In this document: positions 45,243 to 53,937 of the stretch, piece by piece | Numbering within the stretch: the stretch's first letter is position 1 | Layout of the letters: each line of letters starts with the position of its first letter | NCBI RefSeq assembly: GCF_001049735.1 | Contig: NZ_CVPC01000009.1 | Span: forward strand, 62,001 to 126,000 | Reading direction: 5' to 3' | Source of the DNA: Nereida ignava | GTDB lineage: Bacteria > Pseudomonadota > Alphaproteobacteria > Rhodobacterales > Rhodobacteraceae | DNA length: 64,000 bases | Translations under genes and position numbers: made by a program | Notes under the pieces: generated by a model | Told to the model about the DNA's origin: nothing | Seen by the model: the letters and a program-made list of their open reading frames with translations, nothing else | Databases searched by the model: none

Positions 45243-45995
45243 ATGGACCTGACATTTTCGTTTTTCGCTCTCGCGGTACCTGCAGTGATCTTTGCGGGGA
45301 TTTCAAAAACCGGATTTGGCTCGGGTGCGGCCTTTGCGGCTGCATCGATTCTCGCGCTTGTGCTTGATCCGGCGATGGCGCTTGGAATCATGTTGCCGTT
45401 GTTGATGCTCATCGATGTTGCCGCCCTTCGGGCTTATTGGGGGAAATGGGACTGGCAAGAAGCCCGCCGTCTTATTATCGGCAGTTTACCGGGGATTGCT
45501 TTAGCGATTTGGTTGTATCAGGTGGCAGACGCTGATGTGTTTCGCTTTTTGATCGGCGCGGTTTCTTTGTTGTTTGTCGCGTTTCAGTTGGCCAAGGCAC
45601 GCAACCTAATCCCGAGCCGTGAGAAGGCGTATCCGGGGTGGGCCGGAGTTTTATCTGGCTGTGTCGCAGGCTTCACAAGCTTTGTTAGTCACGCAGGCGG
45701 GCCTCCGGTGGCTGTGTATTTGCTTGCGCAACGGCTCGATAAAACGACCTATCAAGCGACCACGGTTCTTACATTCTGGGCGATCAATGCGCTCAAATCG
45801 CTTCCTTACGCCATTTTGGGCGTTTTTACGTGGCAAACCCTTTATATTGACCTGCTGCTCGCGCCGTTTGCGCTGATCGGGGCGTGGCTTGGTGTTCGGG
45901 CGCATCGCATCATCTCTGAGCGCGCATTTTTCACGCTGACTTATGTTTTGTTGGTCATTACTGGCAGCAAGCTGATCTGGGACGCGCTAACCTAA
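45243..45995 (+). CDS. TauE/SafE family sulfite exporter-like protein
   Basis: 250 residues with about eight membrane helices and the internal half-repeat of this family: GISKTGFGSGAAFAAASILA in the first half, CVAGFTSFVSHAGGPPVAVY in the second. Members export sulfite or organosulfur anions; the substrate here is not known. Divergent from mdh. The last 4 bp overlap the convergent secreted-protein gene. A second family member is cut by the right end of the window. Confidence 0.85.
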   Translation: MDLTFSFFALAVPAVIFAGISKTGFGSGAAFAAASILALVLDPAMALGIMLPLLMLIDVAALRAYWGKWDWQEARRLIIGSLPGIALAIWLYQVADADVFRFLIGAVSLLFVAFQLAKARNLIPSREKAYPGWAGVLSGCVAGFTSFVSHAGGPPVAVYLLAQRLDKTTYQATTVLTFWAINALKSLPYAILGVFTWQTLYIDLLLAPFALIGAWLGVRAHRIISERAFFTLTYVLLVITGSKLIWDALT

Positions 45996-46276
45996 AGGCT
46001 TTTGCCGGTCACGCTTAGCTGATCTGTGTTTTCAAATGCACGGCCCGAGGCAACAAGGCAGGTGGGGCCGCCCGCTTTAGTTACCGTAATGGTCCAACTG
46101 CCCGTGGCGTTTGAAGCGAATATCTCGACCAAAGCGTTATCAGCGCCAAGGCCAACAGATTGTCGTGTCTCACCGTATTTTGTGGAAAGGTTATCCACAA
46201 TCGTCGCTCGGTTTCCGCATTGGGCCAAATGCTGACTGGACGCAGCTAACGTCATTGCGGCTAGCAATAAATTCAT
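45992..46276 (-). CDS. Small secreted protein, unknown function
   Basis: 94 residues with a signal peptide (MNLLLAAMTLAASSQHLAQ) and two Cys in the mature part (AQCGNR and GPTCLVASG) that could form a disulfide. The core reads VDNLSTKYGETRQSVGLG and LVEIFASNATGSWTITVTKA, a pattern that recurs in uncharacterised alphaproteobacterial exported proteins. ATG 46276 begins the signal peptide; a Met seven codons earlier is less likely. Confidence 0.7.
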   Translation of the reverse strand: MNLLLAAMTLAASSQHLAQCGNRATIVDNLSTKYGETRQSVGLGADNALVEIFASNATGSWTITVTKAGGPTCLVASGRAFENTDQLSVTGKSL

Positions 46277-46381
46277 ACCAAAATTCCTCGTAAACAAACA
46301 CGCGCCATATATCCCATACTAACCTTTTCATTTGGTTAACTTGGGTCAAGCGCTGCATCGCAGCAATTCGTGCTTGTAATC

Positions 46382-46400
46382 ATCGCATGAATAATGCGAT
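46382..46400. promoter_or_regulatory. Palindrome upstream of mcl2
   Basis: ATCGCAT (46382-46388) and ATGCGAT (46394-46400) form perfect 7-bp arms with a 5-bp spacer, 36 bp before the mcl2 start. Position and symmetry fit a regulator site for the mcl2-nnrU-DUF1737-mch operon; the factor is unknown. It is unlike the TGTGATCACA sites. Confidence 0.45.
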
Positions 46401-46436
46401 ATCTGCGCAAGATAATTACTCAACCGAGGTAAGAAG

Positions 46437-47276
46437 ATGTCTCAGCGCCCTGTCCGTTCTGTCCTTTATATTCCGGCTTCAAAAGAGCGTGCCCTTGAAA
46501 AGGCCAAAGGTTTGGCGTGCGACGCGATCATTTTCGATCTCGAGGACGCAGTAGCTATCGACGAAAAAGTGCCTGCGCGTACTTTGCTGGCCGAAACACT
46601 ACCGACAGCTGATTATGGCGCGCGTTTGCGGATTGTACGTGTGAACGGGCTTGATACCACTTGGGGCCGTGAGGATGTTTTGAGTGTTGTAGATGCAGAT
46701 GCGGTTCTGCTTCCCAAAGTGAACTCCGCTGCAGATGTAGATGCCATTGCGGCACTAACGACCTTGCCGATTTGGGCGATGATGGAAACACCTGTGGGTA
46801 TTCTTAACGCCGCTGAAATCGCCGCTCATCCCCGCCTTGAGGGGATGGTTATGGGTACCAACGATTTGGCAAAAGATCTCAATACGCGTCACCGGCCGGA
46901 TCGTGAACCGCTGCTTACGTCGCTGCAGATGTGCCTGCTTGCAGCGCGTGCCCATGGGGTCACTATTGTCGATGGGGTTTACAATGCCTTCAAGGATGAT
47001 GCGGGCCTGAAGATAGAATGTGACCAAGGTCGTGACATGGGATTTGAGGGCAAAACCTTGATTCATCCTGCTCAGCTGGAGGTTGCTAATGCCGCCTTTG
47101 CGCCGTCGGAGGCCGAAATTGATCTGTCGAAGCGCCAAATCGAAGCGTTTGAACAGGCAGAGCGCGACGGGCAGGGTGTTGCTGTTGTGGACGGAAAGAT
47201 CGTAGAAAACCTTCATATCGTAACGGCGCGCGCGACACTCGCAAAAGCGCACGCCATTGAGGCAATGAAGGATTAA
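46437..47276 (+). CDS. mcl2: (3S)-malyl-CoA thioesterase (CitE/HpcH family)
   Basis: 279 residues of the CitE-like lyase family: SVLYIPASKERALEKAKGLA, IIFDLEDAVAIDEK (Mg-binding acid), MMETPVGI and GTNDLAKDL. Shorter than the true malyl-CoA lyase Mcl1 (about 318 residues) and lacking its N-terminal extension, it fits Mcl2, which hydrolyses (3S)-malyl-CoA to malate and CoA in the ethylmalonyl-CoA pathway. Location beside mch, sdh, ecm and ccr supports this. A plain lyase role cannot be excluded. Confidence 0.82.
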   Translation: MSQRPVRSVLYIPASKERALEKAKGLACDAIIFDLEDAVAIDEKVPARTLLAETLPTADYGARLRIVRVNGLDTTWGREDVLSVVDADAVLLPKVNSAADVDAIAALTTLPIWAMMETPVGILNAAEIAAHPRLEGMVMGTNDLAKDLNTRHRPDREPLLTSLQMCLLAARAHGVTIVDGVYNAFKDDAGLKIECDQGRDMGFEGKTLIHPAQLEVANAAFAPSEAEIDLSKRQIEAFEQAERDGQGVAVVDGKIVENLHIVTARATLAKAHAIEAMKD

Positions 47277-47279
47277 ACA

Positions 47280-47834
47280 ATGGGTCTTCTGATCGCAGGT
47301 GTTATTTTGTGGAGTGCTGCGCACTTCTTTAAAGGGTTAGCGCCCGCAGCGCGGGCAGGACTGGGCGATAGAGGACGCCTTTTGGTGACTGCGGCTTTGG
47401 GCGCAAGCTTGCTTATGATGATTTTCGGCTACCGAATGGCCGACTTCATTCCTGTTTACACGCCACCGGAGTGGGCGCGCGGTGTGAACAACCTCGCCAT
47501 GATTGCAGCGTTTTATGTTTTTGGGGCGTCTGCCGCAAAGCCCGCGAAAGTCTGGCTCGGTACGAAACTTCGCCACCCACAACTTGCTGCAGTGGCGATT
47601 TGGGCGGTGGCGCATTTACTGGTCAATGGTGATGCGGCTTCTTTGGTGTTGTTCGGCGGACTGCTGGCATGGGCCTTTGGCGCTATGGCTTTGATCAATC
47701 GCGCAGAAGGGCCGTGGGACGTGCCTGCTCAGGCACCAGTGAAAAAGGAAATCACCCTCATCGTGATTGCGGTGGTTCTTTATAGTCTTGTTGCGGCTAT
47801 TCACATCTGGCTGGGTGTGAACCCGTTCGTTTAA
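47280..47834 (+). CDS. NnrU family membrane protein
   Basis: 184 residues with five to six helices: GLLIAGVILWSAAHFFKGLA opens it, and HPQLAAVAIWAVAHLLVNGD carries the conserved His motif. NnrU was first linked to nitric oxide reduction in Rhodobacter, but members also occur away from denitrification genes, as here, and relatives act in carotenoid isomerisation. It starts 3 bp after mcl2, so it is in that operon. Function in this context is unknown. Confidence 0.82.
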   Translation: MGLLIAGVILWSAAHFFKGLAPAARAGLGDRGRLLVTAALGASLLMMIFGYRMADFIPVYTPPEWARGVNNLAMIAAFYVFGASAAKPAKVWLGTKLRHPQLAAVAIWAVAHLLVNGDAASLVLFGGLLAWAFGAMALINRAEGPWDVPAQAPVKKEITLIVIAVVLYSLVAAIHIWLGVNPFV

Positions 47835-47849
47835 TTGAAGGTGAAAGCT

Positions 47850-48053
47850 ATGAAATTGTATCGATTTTTGTCCGAAGATGACACGTCTGACTTCTGCCAC
47901 AAGGTGACGGATGCCTTGAATAAAGGATGGGAGCTTTACGGCGGCCCGACCCAAGCATGGGATGCCGCAAACGGAGTAATGCGCTGTGGTCAGGCCGTGA
48001 CCAAAGAGGTTGAGGGCACATATACCCGCGACACAAAGCTCGGCGAACATTAA
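47850..48053 (+). CDS. DUF1737 small protein
   Basis: 67 residues. KLYRFLSEDDTSDFCHKVTD and NKGWELYGGPTQAWD match DUF1737, a family of small cytosolic proteins of unknown function. It sits 15 bp after nnrU and 18 bp before mch in the same operon. ATG 47850 gives the standard N-terminus; a Met five codons earlier is possible. Confidence 0.82.
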   Translation: MKLYRFLSEDDTSDFCHKVTDALNKGWELYGGPTQAWDAANGVMRCGQAVTKEVEGTYTRDTKLGEH

Positions 48054-48071
48054 GACCAGAAAGGCACTTAC

Positions 48072-49106
48072 ATGACCTCAAACAAAACAAACGCGGGCCG
48101 CTTTTTTGAAGACTATGCGGTCGGTGATGTAATCCGTCATGCGGTGCCTCGAACGTTATCCGGGGGGGAGCGCGCACTTTACCACGCGCTCTACCCTGCG
48201 CGTCACGCACTTTATTCGTCTGACCAGTTTGCACAATCGTGCGGGCTGCGCGGTAGCCCCATCGATGACATGATCGTTTTTCATACTGTCTTTGGCAAAA
48301 CCGTACCTGATATCTCTTTGAATGCAGTCGCAAATTTAGGGTATGCCGAGGCACGTTTTTTGAAGCCTGTCTGGCCCGGTGACACGCTGCGGTCTACATC
48401 AGAAGTGATCGGCGTTAAGCAAAATTCCAACGGCAGAACTGGTGTGGTTTGGGTGCTTACACGGGGCTTGAACCAGCATGATGATGTTGTGCTGGAATAC
48501 GTGCGCTGGGTCATGGTGCGCAAAAATAACCTTGATGCACCCGTACCGCACGCAGTCATACCCGAACTGAGTGACGTGGTACCAGTGAGCGAGTTGAACG
48601 TACCCGAGGGACTTGATTTCAGCGCCTATGACACCGAATTGGCTGGTGAAGCGCACCGGCTTGGTGATTATGCCGTCGGCGAGATCATTGATCACGTTGA
48701 TGGGGTCACCGTTGAAGAAGCCGAGCATATGCTTGCGACACGTCTTTGGCAAAATACCGCAAAGGTTCATTTTGACGCCACCAACCGGCCAGATGGCAAG
48801 CGGTTGATTTACGGTGGTCACGTCATCTCAATGGCGCGTGCTTTGTCATTTAACGGGCTGGCAAATGCGCAAATCATAGCTGGCATCAACTCTGGTGCCC
48901 ATGCGAACCCGTGTTTTGCAGGCGATACAATACGTGCGTGGTCAGAAGTCTTGGAGACCGCACAAACCGCCGTGCCGGGTGTTGGTGCGATCCGGTTGAG
49001 GCTTGTGGCGACAAAGGGTGATGCAGGAATTCTACGTGGCGACGACGGGAAATATGCACCAGACGTGCTGCTTGATCTGGATTATTGGGCGCTGATGCCG
49101 ACTTAG
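48072..49106 (+). CDS. mch: Mesaconyl-CoA (beta-methylmalyl-CoA) hydratase
   Basis: MaoC-type hydratase with a double hot-dog fold, 344 residues, converting mesaconyl-CoA to beta-methylmalyl-CoA in the ethylmalonyl-CoA pathway. N-terminal part GRFFEDYAVGDVIRHAVPRT and YSSDQFAQSCGL; second repeat begins LGDYAVGEIIDHVDGVTVEE. Ends the mcl2 operon; the two sdhC operator palindromes lie just downstream. Confidence 0.92.
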   Translation: MTSNKTNAGRFFEDYAVGDVIRHAVPRTLSGGERALYHALYPARHALYSSDQFAQSCGLRGSPIDDMIVFHTVFGKTVPDISLNAVANLGYAEARFLKPVWPGDTLRSTSEVIGVKQNSNGRTGVVWVLTRGLNQHDDVVLEYVRWVMVRKNNLDAPVPHAVIPELSDVVPVSELNVPEGLDFSAYDTELAGEAHRLGDYAVGEIIDHVDGVTVEEAEHMLATRLWQNTAKVHFDATNRPDGKRLIYGGHVISMARALSFNGLANAQIIAGINSGAHANPCFAGDTIRAWSEVLETAQTAVPGVGAIRLRLVATKGDAGILRGDDGKYAPDVLLDLDYWALMPT

Positions 49107-49133
49107 GCGTCTATGAACGCGAGAGCCCCTAAA

Positions 49134-49164
49134 TGTGATCACAGATTTTTCGTGTGTGATCACA
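49134..49164. promoter_or_regulatory. Paired TGTGATCACA operators upstream of sdhC
   Basis: TGTGATCACA at 49134-49143 and 49155-49164, centres 21 bp apart with a T-rich 11-bp spacer, exactly as at sucC. They lie 150-180 bp before the sdhC start. A 12-bp palindrome TTTTTCGAAAAA (49165-49176) follows at once. Confidence 0.72.
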
Positions 49165-49313
49165 TTTTTCGAAAAAGATGCGAATTAGGACAATTCGAAG
49201 CAGTTTTTCTCCATCTGCGCGCGTGACTCACATTCAAAAAGAGATACAAAGGGGTTAGCCCCGCCGTGCGACCTTTTTAAGGTGCGCATTGCAAGCCAAC
49301 GAAGGGAACACCT

Positions 49314-49697
49314 ATGGCCGATGTAAACCGTGGCAATCGCCCGCTTTCGCCGCATTTGGCAATTTACCGTCCTCAGTTGACGTCAATGACGTCGATCCTG
49401 ACGCGGATTACTGGCAATGCACTCTTGATCTCAACTTTGCTTGTCGTGTGGTGGTTTTTGTCCGCTGCTATTTCGCCGGAGTACTTTGCGTACGCTGACG
49501 GTGTTCTGACCAGCTGGTTTGGCGACATTGTATTGACGCTTTCTGTGTTGGGCCTTTGGTACCACACGCTGGCCGGCCTGCGTCACCTTATCTGGGATAT
49601 GGGATACGGCCTTGAGGTGGAGCAGGCTGAAAAAATGGGCATCGTCTGCCTCGTTGGATCAGTCGTTCTGACCCTAATCACCGTCCTCGTCGTTTAA
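49314..49697 (+). CDS. sdhC: Succinate dehydrogenase cytochrome b556 subunit
   Basis: Membrane anchor of complex II, 127 residues with three helices. NRPLSPHLAIYRPQLTSMTS is the SdhC signature, and the haem-ligand His is in WYHTLAGLRHLIWDMG. Takes part in ubiquinone reduction with SdhD. First gene of sdhC-D-A-lipoprotein-B; AAGGGAAC precedes ATG 49314. Confidence 0.95.
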   Translation: MADVNRGNRPLSPHLAIYRPQLTSMTSILTRITGNALLISTLLVVWWFLSAAISPEYFAYADGVLTSWFGDIVLTLSVLGLWYHTLAGLRHLIWDMGYGLEVEQAEKMGIVCLVGSVVLTLITVLVV

Positions 49698-49712
49698 TCG
49701 GAGCGCACAGAC

Positions 49713-50084
49713 ATGGCTTATTTGACAGATCGTAAACGCGCCGCTGGACTTGGGGCTGCGAAGACAGGCACGGAACATCATTGGTCCATGATGGTTTCCT
49801 CTGTGGCGCTGCTTTTGCTGGTCCCACTATTCGTTTTCACCGTTGGTCCCGTAATCGGCAGTAGCCACGGCGAAATGGTCGCATATTTTGCAAAACCTTT
49901 TCCTGCTATTGTAGCGGCACTCACACTAACCGTGGGTTTGATGCACTTTAAGAATGGTGCACAGACCCTGATCGAAGACTACGTACACGGCCCCGCTAAG
50001 AAGCTGACAATCATTGGTGTGATTTGTCTCAGCTACGCGGCCGCTGGAACCGCCCTTTTCTCAATCGCGCGCATCGCGCTGTAA
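49713..50084 (+). CDS. sdhD: Succinate dehydrogenase hydrophobic anchor subunit
   Basis: 123 residues with three helices. TEHHWSMMVSSVALLLLVPL at the N-terminus and GLMHFKNGAQTLIEDYVHG are typical of alphaproteobacterial SdhD, the second His region being the haem/quinone side. Stop is 15 bp before sdhA. Confidence 0.94.
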   Translation: MAYLTDRKRAAGLGAAKTGTEHHWSMMVSSVALLLLVPLFVFTVGPVIGSSHGEMVAYFAKPFPAIVAALTLTVGLMHFKNGAQTLIEDYVHGPAKKLTIIGVICLSYAAAGTALFSIARIAL

Positions 50085-50099
50085 TATCGGAGCACCCTC

Positions 50100-51905
50100 A
50101 TGACTGCATACGATTACGAAACACACGAATATGACGTAGTTGTCGTTGGCGCCGGTGGCGCCGGCCTGCGTGCAACGCTTGGTATGGCCGAGCAGGGCCT
50201 GCGTACGGCTTGTGTAACCAAGGTTTTCCCAACCCGCTCGCACACGGTTGCAGCGCAGGGTGGCATCGCGGCCTCTTTGTCTAACATGGGCCCTGATAAC
50301 TGGCAGTGGCACATGTATGACACCGTCAAAGGATCTGACTGGCTGGGTGATACAGACGCGATGGAGTATCTGGCGCGCGAAGCACCCAAGGCCGTTTATG
50401 AGCTTGAGCACTACGGTGTGCCTTTCTCACGGACCGAAGAAGGTAAAATTTACCAACGCCCGTTTGGTGGTCACACAACCGAATTCGGTGAAGGCCCGCC
50501 CGTGCAGCGTACCTGTGCGGCCGCCGACCGTACTGGTCACGCGATTTTGCACACGCTTTACGGTCAAAGCCTGAAGAACAACGCCGAGTTCTACATTGAG
50601 TATTTCGCAATTGACTTGATCATGTCCGATGACGGTCAGTGTCAGGGTGTTCTGTGCTGGAAGCTTGATGACGGAACACTGCACCTGTTCAGCGCGAAGA
50701 TGGTCGTTCTGGCCACCGGCGGTTATGGCCGTGCATACTTCAGCGCAACGTCTGCCCACACATGTACTGGTGACGGTGGCGGTATGGTTGCCCGTGCTGG
50801 ATTGCCATTGCAGGACATGGAATTTGTTCAATTCCACCCAACTGGTATTTACGGCGCAGGTTGCCTCATTACAGAAGGTGCGCGCGGCGAGGGTGGTTAT
50901 TTGACCAACTCCGAGGGCGAGCGCTTTATGGAGCGTTACGCGCCAACTTACAAAGACCTTGCCAGCCGTGATGTTGTTTCGCGCTGCATGACGATGGAAA
51001 TTCGTGAAGGCCGCGGTGTTGGGGCAGAAGGCGATCACATCCACCTTCACCTGAACCACTTGCCAAAAGAAACGCTTGATCTGCGCTTGCCCGGTATTTC
51101 GGAATCCGCACGGATTTTTGCAGGCGTTGACCTGACCAAAGAGCCGATCCCAGTGCTTCCAACTGTGCACTACAACATGGGCGGCATTCCAACGAACTAT
51201 TGGGGTGAAGTTCTTGCCCCGACCAAAGATAATCCTGACAACGTGGCACCGGGCCTTATGGCCGTTGGTGAAGCAGGTTGTGCGAGTGTTCACGGTGCAA
51301 ACCGTTTGGGCTCAAACTCACTGATCGACTTGGTTGTGTTCGGTCGTGCCGCTGCGATCCGTGCGGCGGAAGTTGTTGACCCGAAAACGCCTGTCCCAAC
51401 GCCGAACCAACGTTCTGTAGAAGCTGCGATCAGCCGCTTTGACGGGTTGCGTTATGCCAAAGGTCACGTGCCAACCGCTGAGCTTCGGCTTGATATGCAA
51501 AAGACAATGCAGTCAGACGCAGCCGTGTTCCGTACAGACAAAACTCTGGCGGAGGGTGTTGAAAAGATGAACGACGTTGCCGCACGCATGAGCGATGTTC
51601 AGGTGACCGACACATCAATGGTTTGGAACTCAGACCTGATGGAAACGCTTGAGCTTGGTAACCTGCTGCCAAACGCAGTTGCTACTGTTGTTGCCGCTGA
51701 GGCGCGCAAGGAATCACGTGGTGCACACGCCCACGAAGATTATCCGGACCGTGACGACGAGAACTGGCGCAAGCACAGCCTTGTTTGGTTCGAGGGTATG
51801 AAGGCGGGCTTGGGCTATCGCGGTGTTCACCTGAATCCATTGACCAGCCATAACGACGGCGGCATCGACCTCAAGAAAATCGCGCCAAAGGCACGTGTCT
51901 ACTAA
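50100..51905 (+). CDS. sdhA: Succinate dehydrogenase flavoprotein subunit
   Basis: Catalytic subunit that oxidises succinate to fumarate, 601 residues. FAD site [20 protein letters not shown], covalent FAD His in [16 protein letters not shown], active-site region [20 protein letters not shown] and the Arg-rich [14 protein letters not shown]. Full length. Confidence 0.97.
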   Translation: MTAYDYETHEYDVVVVGAGGAGLRATLGMAEQGLRTACVTKVFPTRSHTVAAQGGIAASLSNMGPDNWQWHMYDTVKGSDWLGDTDAMEYLAREAPKAVYELEHYGVPFSRTEEGKIYQRPFGGHTTEFGEGPPVQRTCAAADRTGHAILHTLYGQSLKNNAEFYIEYFAIDLIMSDDGQCQGVLCWKLDDGTLHLFSAKMVVLATGGYGRAYFSATSAHTCTGDGGGMVARAGLPLQDMEFVQFHPTGIYGAGCLITEGARGEGGYLTNSEGERFMERYAPTYKDLASRDVVSRCMTMEIREGRGVGAEGDHIHLHLNHLPKETLDLRLPGISESARIFAGVDLTKEPIPVLPTVHYNMGGIPTNYWGEVLAPTKDNPDNVAPGLMAVGEAGCASVHGANRLGSNSLIDLVVFGRAAAIRAAEVVDPKTPVPTPNQRSVEAAISRFDGLRYAKGHVPTAELRLDMQKTMQSDAAVFRTDKTLAEGVEKMNDVAARMSDVQVTDTSMVWNSDLMETLELGNLLPNAVATVVAAEARKESRGAHAHEDYPDRDDENWRKHSLVWFEGMKAGLGYRGVHLNPLTSHNDGGIDLKKIAPKARVY

Positions 51906-51948
51906 TGGTGCGCAGCTTTGCGATAACTTCATTGGCAGGAGCGGCAGC

Positions 51949-52278
51949 ATGATCCGTGCTGCGCTTTGCCTTTCTGCGGTGCTGGCCCTTGGTGCCTGTG
52001 ACAAAGCCGAGCAGGCCGTCGATAAAGCGGCCCGTACAACGGCCAAAGCCGCTGTGGATGAGGTCCTCGTAACGCAGTTTCCGTTTATCCCGAAGAACCA
52101 GATCACACCCTATTCTGACTGTGTGATCGATAGTGCATCATCTGGTGAAATTCTGTCACTGACCCGCGACGCGATTGGTCAAATCAGTCAGAGCACTTTG
52201 AACACGGTTCAAACCATCCTCACACGACCTGAAGCGATTAAGTGTATCGCCGAAGCGGGTCTGACAACTCAAGGCTAA
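51949..52278 (+). CDS. Lipoprotein encoded inside the sdh operon
   Basis: 109 residues with a lipobox (LALGAC, acylated Cys at about position 17) after a short signal peptide. The mature part is helical and Ala/Lys-rich, then has two Cys (SDCVIDSA and IKCIAEAG) that could form a disulfide. It lies between sdhA (43 bp) and sdhB (11 bp) and must share their transcript. I recall an uncharacterised gene at this place in Rhodobacter sphaeroides too. A role in complex II biogenesis is possible but untested. Confidence 0.75.
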   Translation: MIRAALCLSAVLALGACDKAEQAVDKAARTTAKAAVDEVLVTQFPFIPKNQITPYSDCVIDSASSGEILSLTRDAIGQISQSTLNTVQTILTRPEAIKCIAEAGLTTQG

Positions 52279-52289
52279 GGAGAAATTCC

Positions 52290-53069
52290 ATGGTTCAACT
52301 ACGCCTCCCTAAAAACAGCCGCATGACCGCAGGCAAGACTTGGCCCAAGCCTGAAGGCGTGACCAACCTGCGCAAAGTTCAAGTGTACCGTTGGTCGCCT
52401 GATGACGATAAGAACCCCGCACTTGATACGTATTGGGTTGATATGGACACCTGTGGACCGATGGTTCTGGATGTTCTGATCAAGATCAAAAACGAGATTG
52501 ATCCGACGCTTGCGTTCCGCCGTTCATGCCGCGAGGGCATCTGTGGATCGTGCGCCATGAACATTGATGGCATCAACACACTTGCGTGTATTTACGGTGC
52601 CGATGAAGTGAAGGGTGATATCAAAATTTACCCTCTGCCGCACATGCCTGTTATCCGCGATTTGATCCCTGACCTGACACACTTTTATGCGCAGCACGCA
52701 AGCATCATGCCGTGGCTCGAAACAAAAACGAACCGCCCTGCAAAAGAGTGGCGCCAGTCGATTGAAGACCGCAAGAAGTTGGATGGTCTCTATGAATGCG
52801 TAATGTGCGCGTCATGTTCAACGTCATGCCCATCCTACTGGTGGAACGGCGACAAATACCTTGGGCCAGCAGCATTGTTGCATGCGTATCGCTGGATCAT
52901 TGATAGCCGCGATGAAGCGACAGGCGAGCGCTTGGATGATCTTGAGGATCCGTTCAAGCTGTATCGCTGCCACACCATTATGAACTGTGCAAAGACCTGC
53001 CCGAAGGGATTGAACCCAGCGAAAGCCATTGCGTCTATTAAGCAAATGATGGTTGAGCGCACCGTCTAG
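52290..53069 (+). CDS. sdhB: Succinate dehydrogenase iron-sulfur subunit
   Basis: Electron-transfer subunit of complex II, 259 residues. 2Fe-2S ligands in CREGICGSC plus a later Cys in NTLAC; 4Fe-4S ligands in [16 protein letters not shown]; 3Fe-4S ligands in [20 protein letters not shown] 52290 has AAGGAG upstream; the in-frame extension into the lipoprotein gene is rejected. Followed by a strong terminator. Confidence 0.97.
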   Translation: MVQLRLPKNSRMTAGKTWPKPEGVTNLRKVQVYRWSPDDDKNPALDTYWVDMDTCGPMVLDVLIKIKNEIDPTLAFRRSCREGICGSCAMNIDGINTLACIYGADEVKGDIKIYPLPHMPVIRDLIPDLTHFYAQHASIMPWLETKTNRPAKEWRQSIEDRKKLDGLYECVMCASCSTSCPSYWWNGDKYLGPAALLHAYRWIIDSRDEATGERLDDLEDPFKLYRCHTIMNCAKTCPKGLNPAKAIASIKQMMVERTV

Positions 53070-53099
53070 GGTGTCCGTTCAGACTGAGGCAAATAATCA

Positions 53100-53132
53100 A
53101 AAAGCCCCGCCAATTGGTGGGGCTTTTTCTTT
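53100..53132. terminator. Terminator of the sdh operon (and of deoD)
   Basis: GCCCC (53104-53108) plus CC pair with GG plus GGGGC (53119-53123) around AATT, flanked by AAAA and TTTTTCTTT, so it works for transcripts from both sides. Confidence 0.88.
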
Positions 53133-53152
53133 GTGGCGGCTAGGCTGATGCG

Positions 53153-53860
53153 TTAGTTGGGAAACGCAGCCTCAAGCGCGATTTCCACCATTTCCCCAAA
53201 GCTGCTTTGGCGTTCATCAGCAGGAATAGCATCGCCCGTTAGCAGGTGGTCTGACACAGTCATAACAGCCAGTGCCTTACGGCCAAACCGCGCCGCCAAG
53301 TTGTAAAGCTCGGCCGCTTCCATCTCGACTGCCAGAACACCGTGGCGTGTCATCATTTCATTCAGATCAGGGCGCTCGTCGTAGAAGACATCCGACGAGT
53401 AGATATTGCCTACATGCACGTTAGAGCCTTTGGCCTGCGCGGCTGTAACCGCCTGTGACAACAGCCCATAGTCTGCGCAGGGGGCAAAGTTCACCTCTTT
53501 GAAGACGCCTGCGGACGGGGTGGAAATGGATGATGCAGTCATCGCTATCACAACGTCACGGATACCAACGTGATGCTGCATTGATCCGGTTGAACCGATG
53601 CGGATCAGGTTTTGCACATCATATTCGTTAATCAACTCATGGGCATAGATCGATAGGGATGGCATCCCCATCCCCGAGCCGTGGATCGTTACACGGTTGC
53701 CTTTCCACATGCCTGTAAAGCCAAGCATGCCGCGGATTTCGTTGATGCACTTCACGTCATTAAGAAACGTCTCAGCGGCCCATTTGGCGCGCAGTGGATC
53801 ACCGGGCATCAAAACAGTTTCAGCAATGTCGCCTTTTTGTGCGCCAATATGGTGGGTCAT
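53153..53860 (-). CDS. deoD: Purine-nucleoside phosphorylase
   Basis: Splits purine (deoxy)nucleosides with phosphate to base and (deoxy)ribose-1-phosphate; 235 residues, the hexameric DeoD class. [16 protein letters not shown] holds the phosphate-binding Gly-Asp-Pro, [16 protein letters not shown] and IRIGSTGSM follow, and [17 protein letters not shown] gives the base/ribose contacts with [10 protein letters not shown]. 77 bp from ecm on the same strand. Confidence 0.94.
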   Translation of the reverse strand: MTHHIGAQKGDIAETVLMPGDPLRAKWAAETFLNDVKCINEIRGMLGFTGMWKGNRVTIHGSGMGMPSLSIYAHELINEYDVQNLIRIGSTGSMQHHVGIRDVVIAMTASSISTPSAGVFKEVNFAPCADYGLLSQAVTAAQAKGSNVHVGNIYSSDVFYDERPDLNEMMTRHGVLAVEMEAAELYNLAARFGRKALAVMTVSDHLLTGDAIPADERQSSFGEMVEIALEAAFPN

Positions 53861-53937
53861 GATCGTGCTCCGCGTTTGGGTGTTTGGCGTTAAACTGCCT
53901 TTGCACGCGCTGCTCTACAAGCCCCTCTATTGTGCGG

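Noticed and set aside
50427-51293. 288-residue minus-strand frame inside sdhA
   Set aside because: Shadow of sdhA, whose FAD and active-site motifs fix the coding strand.
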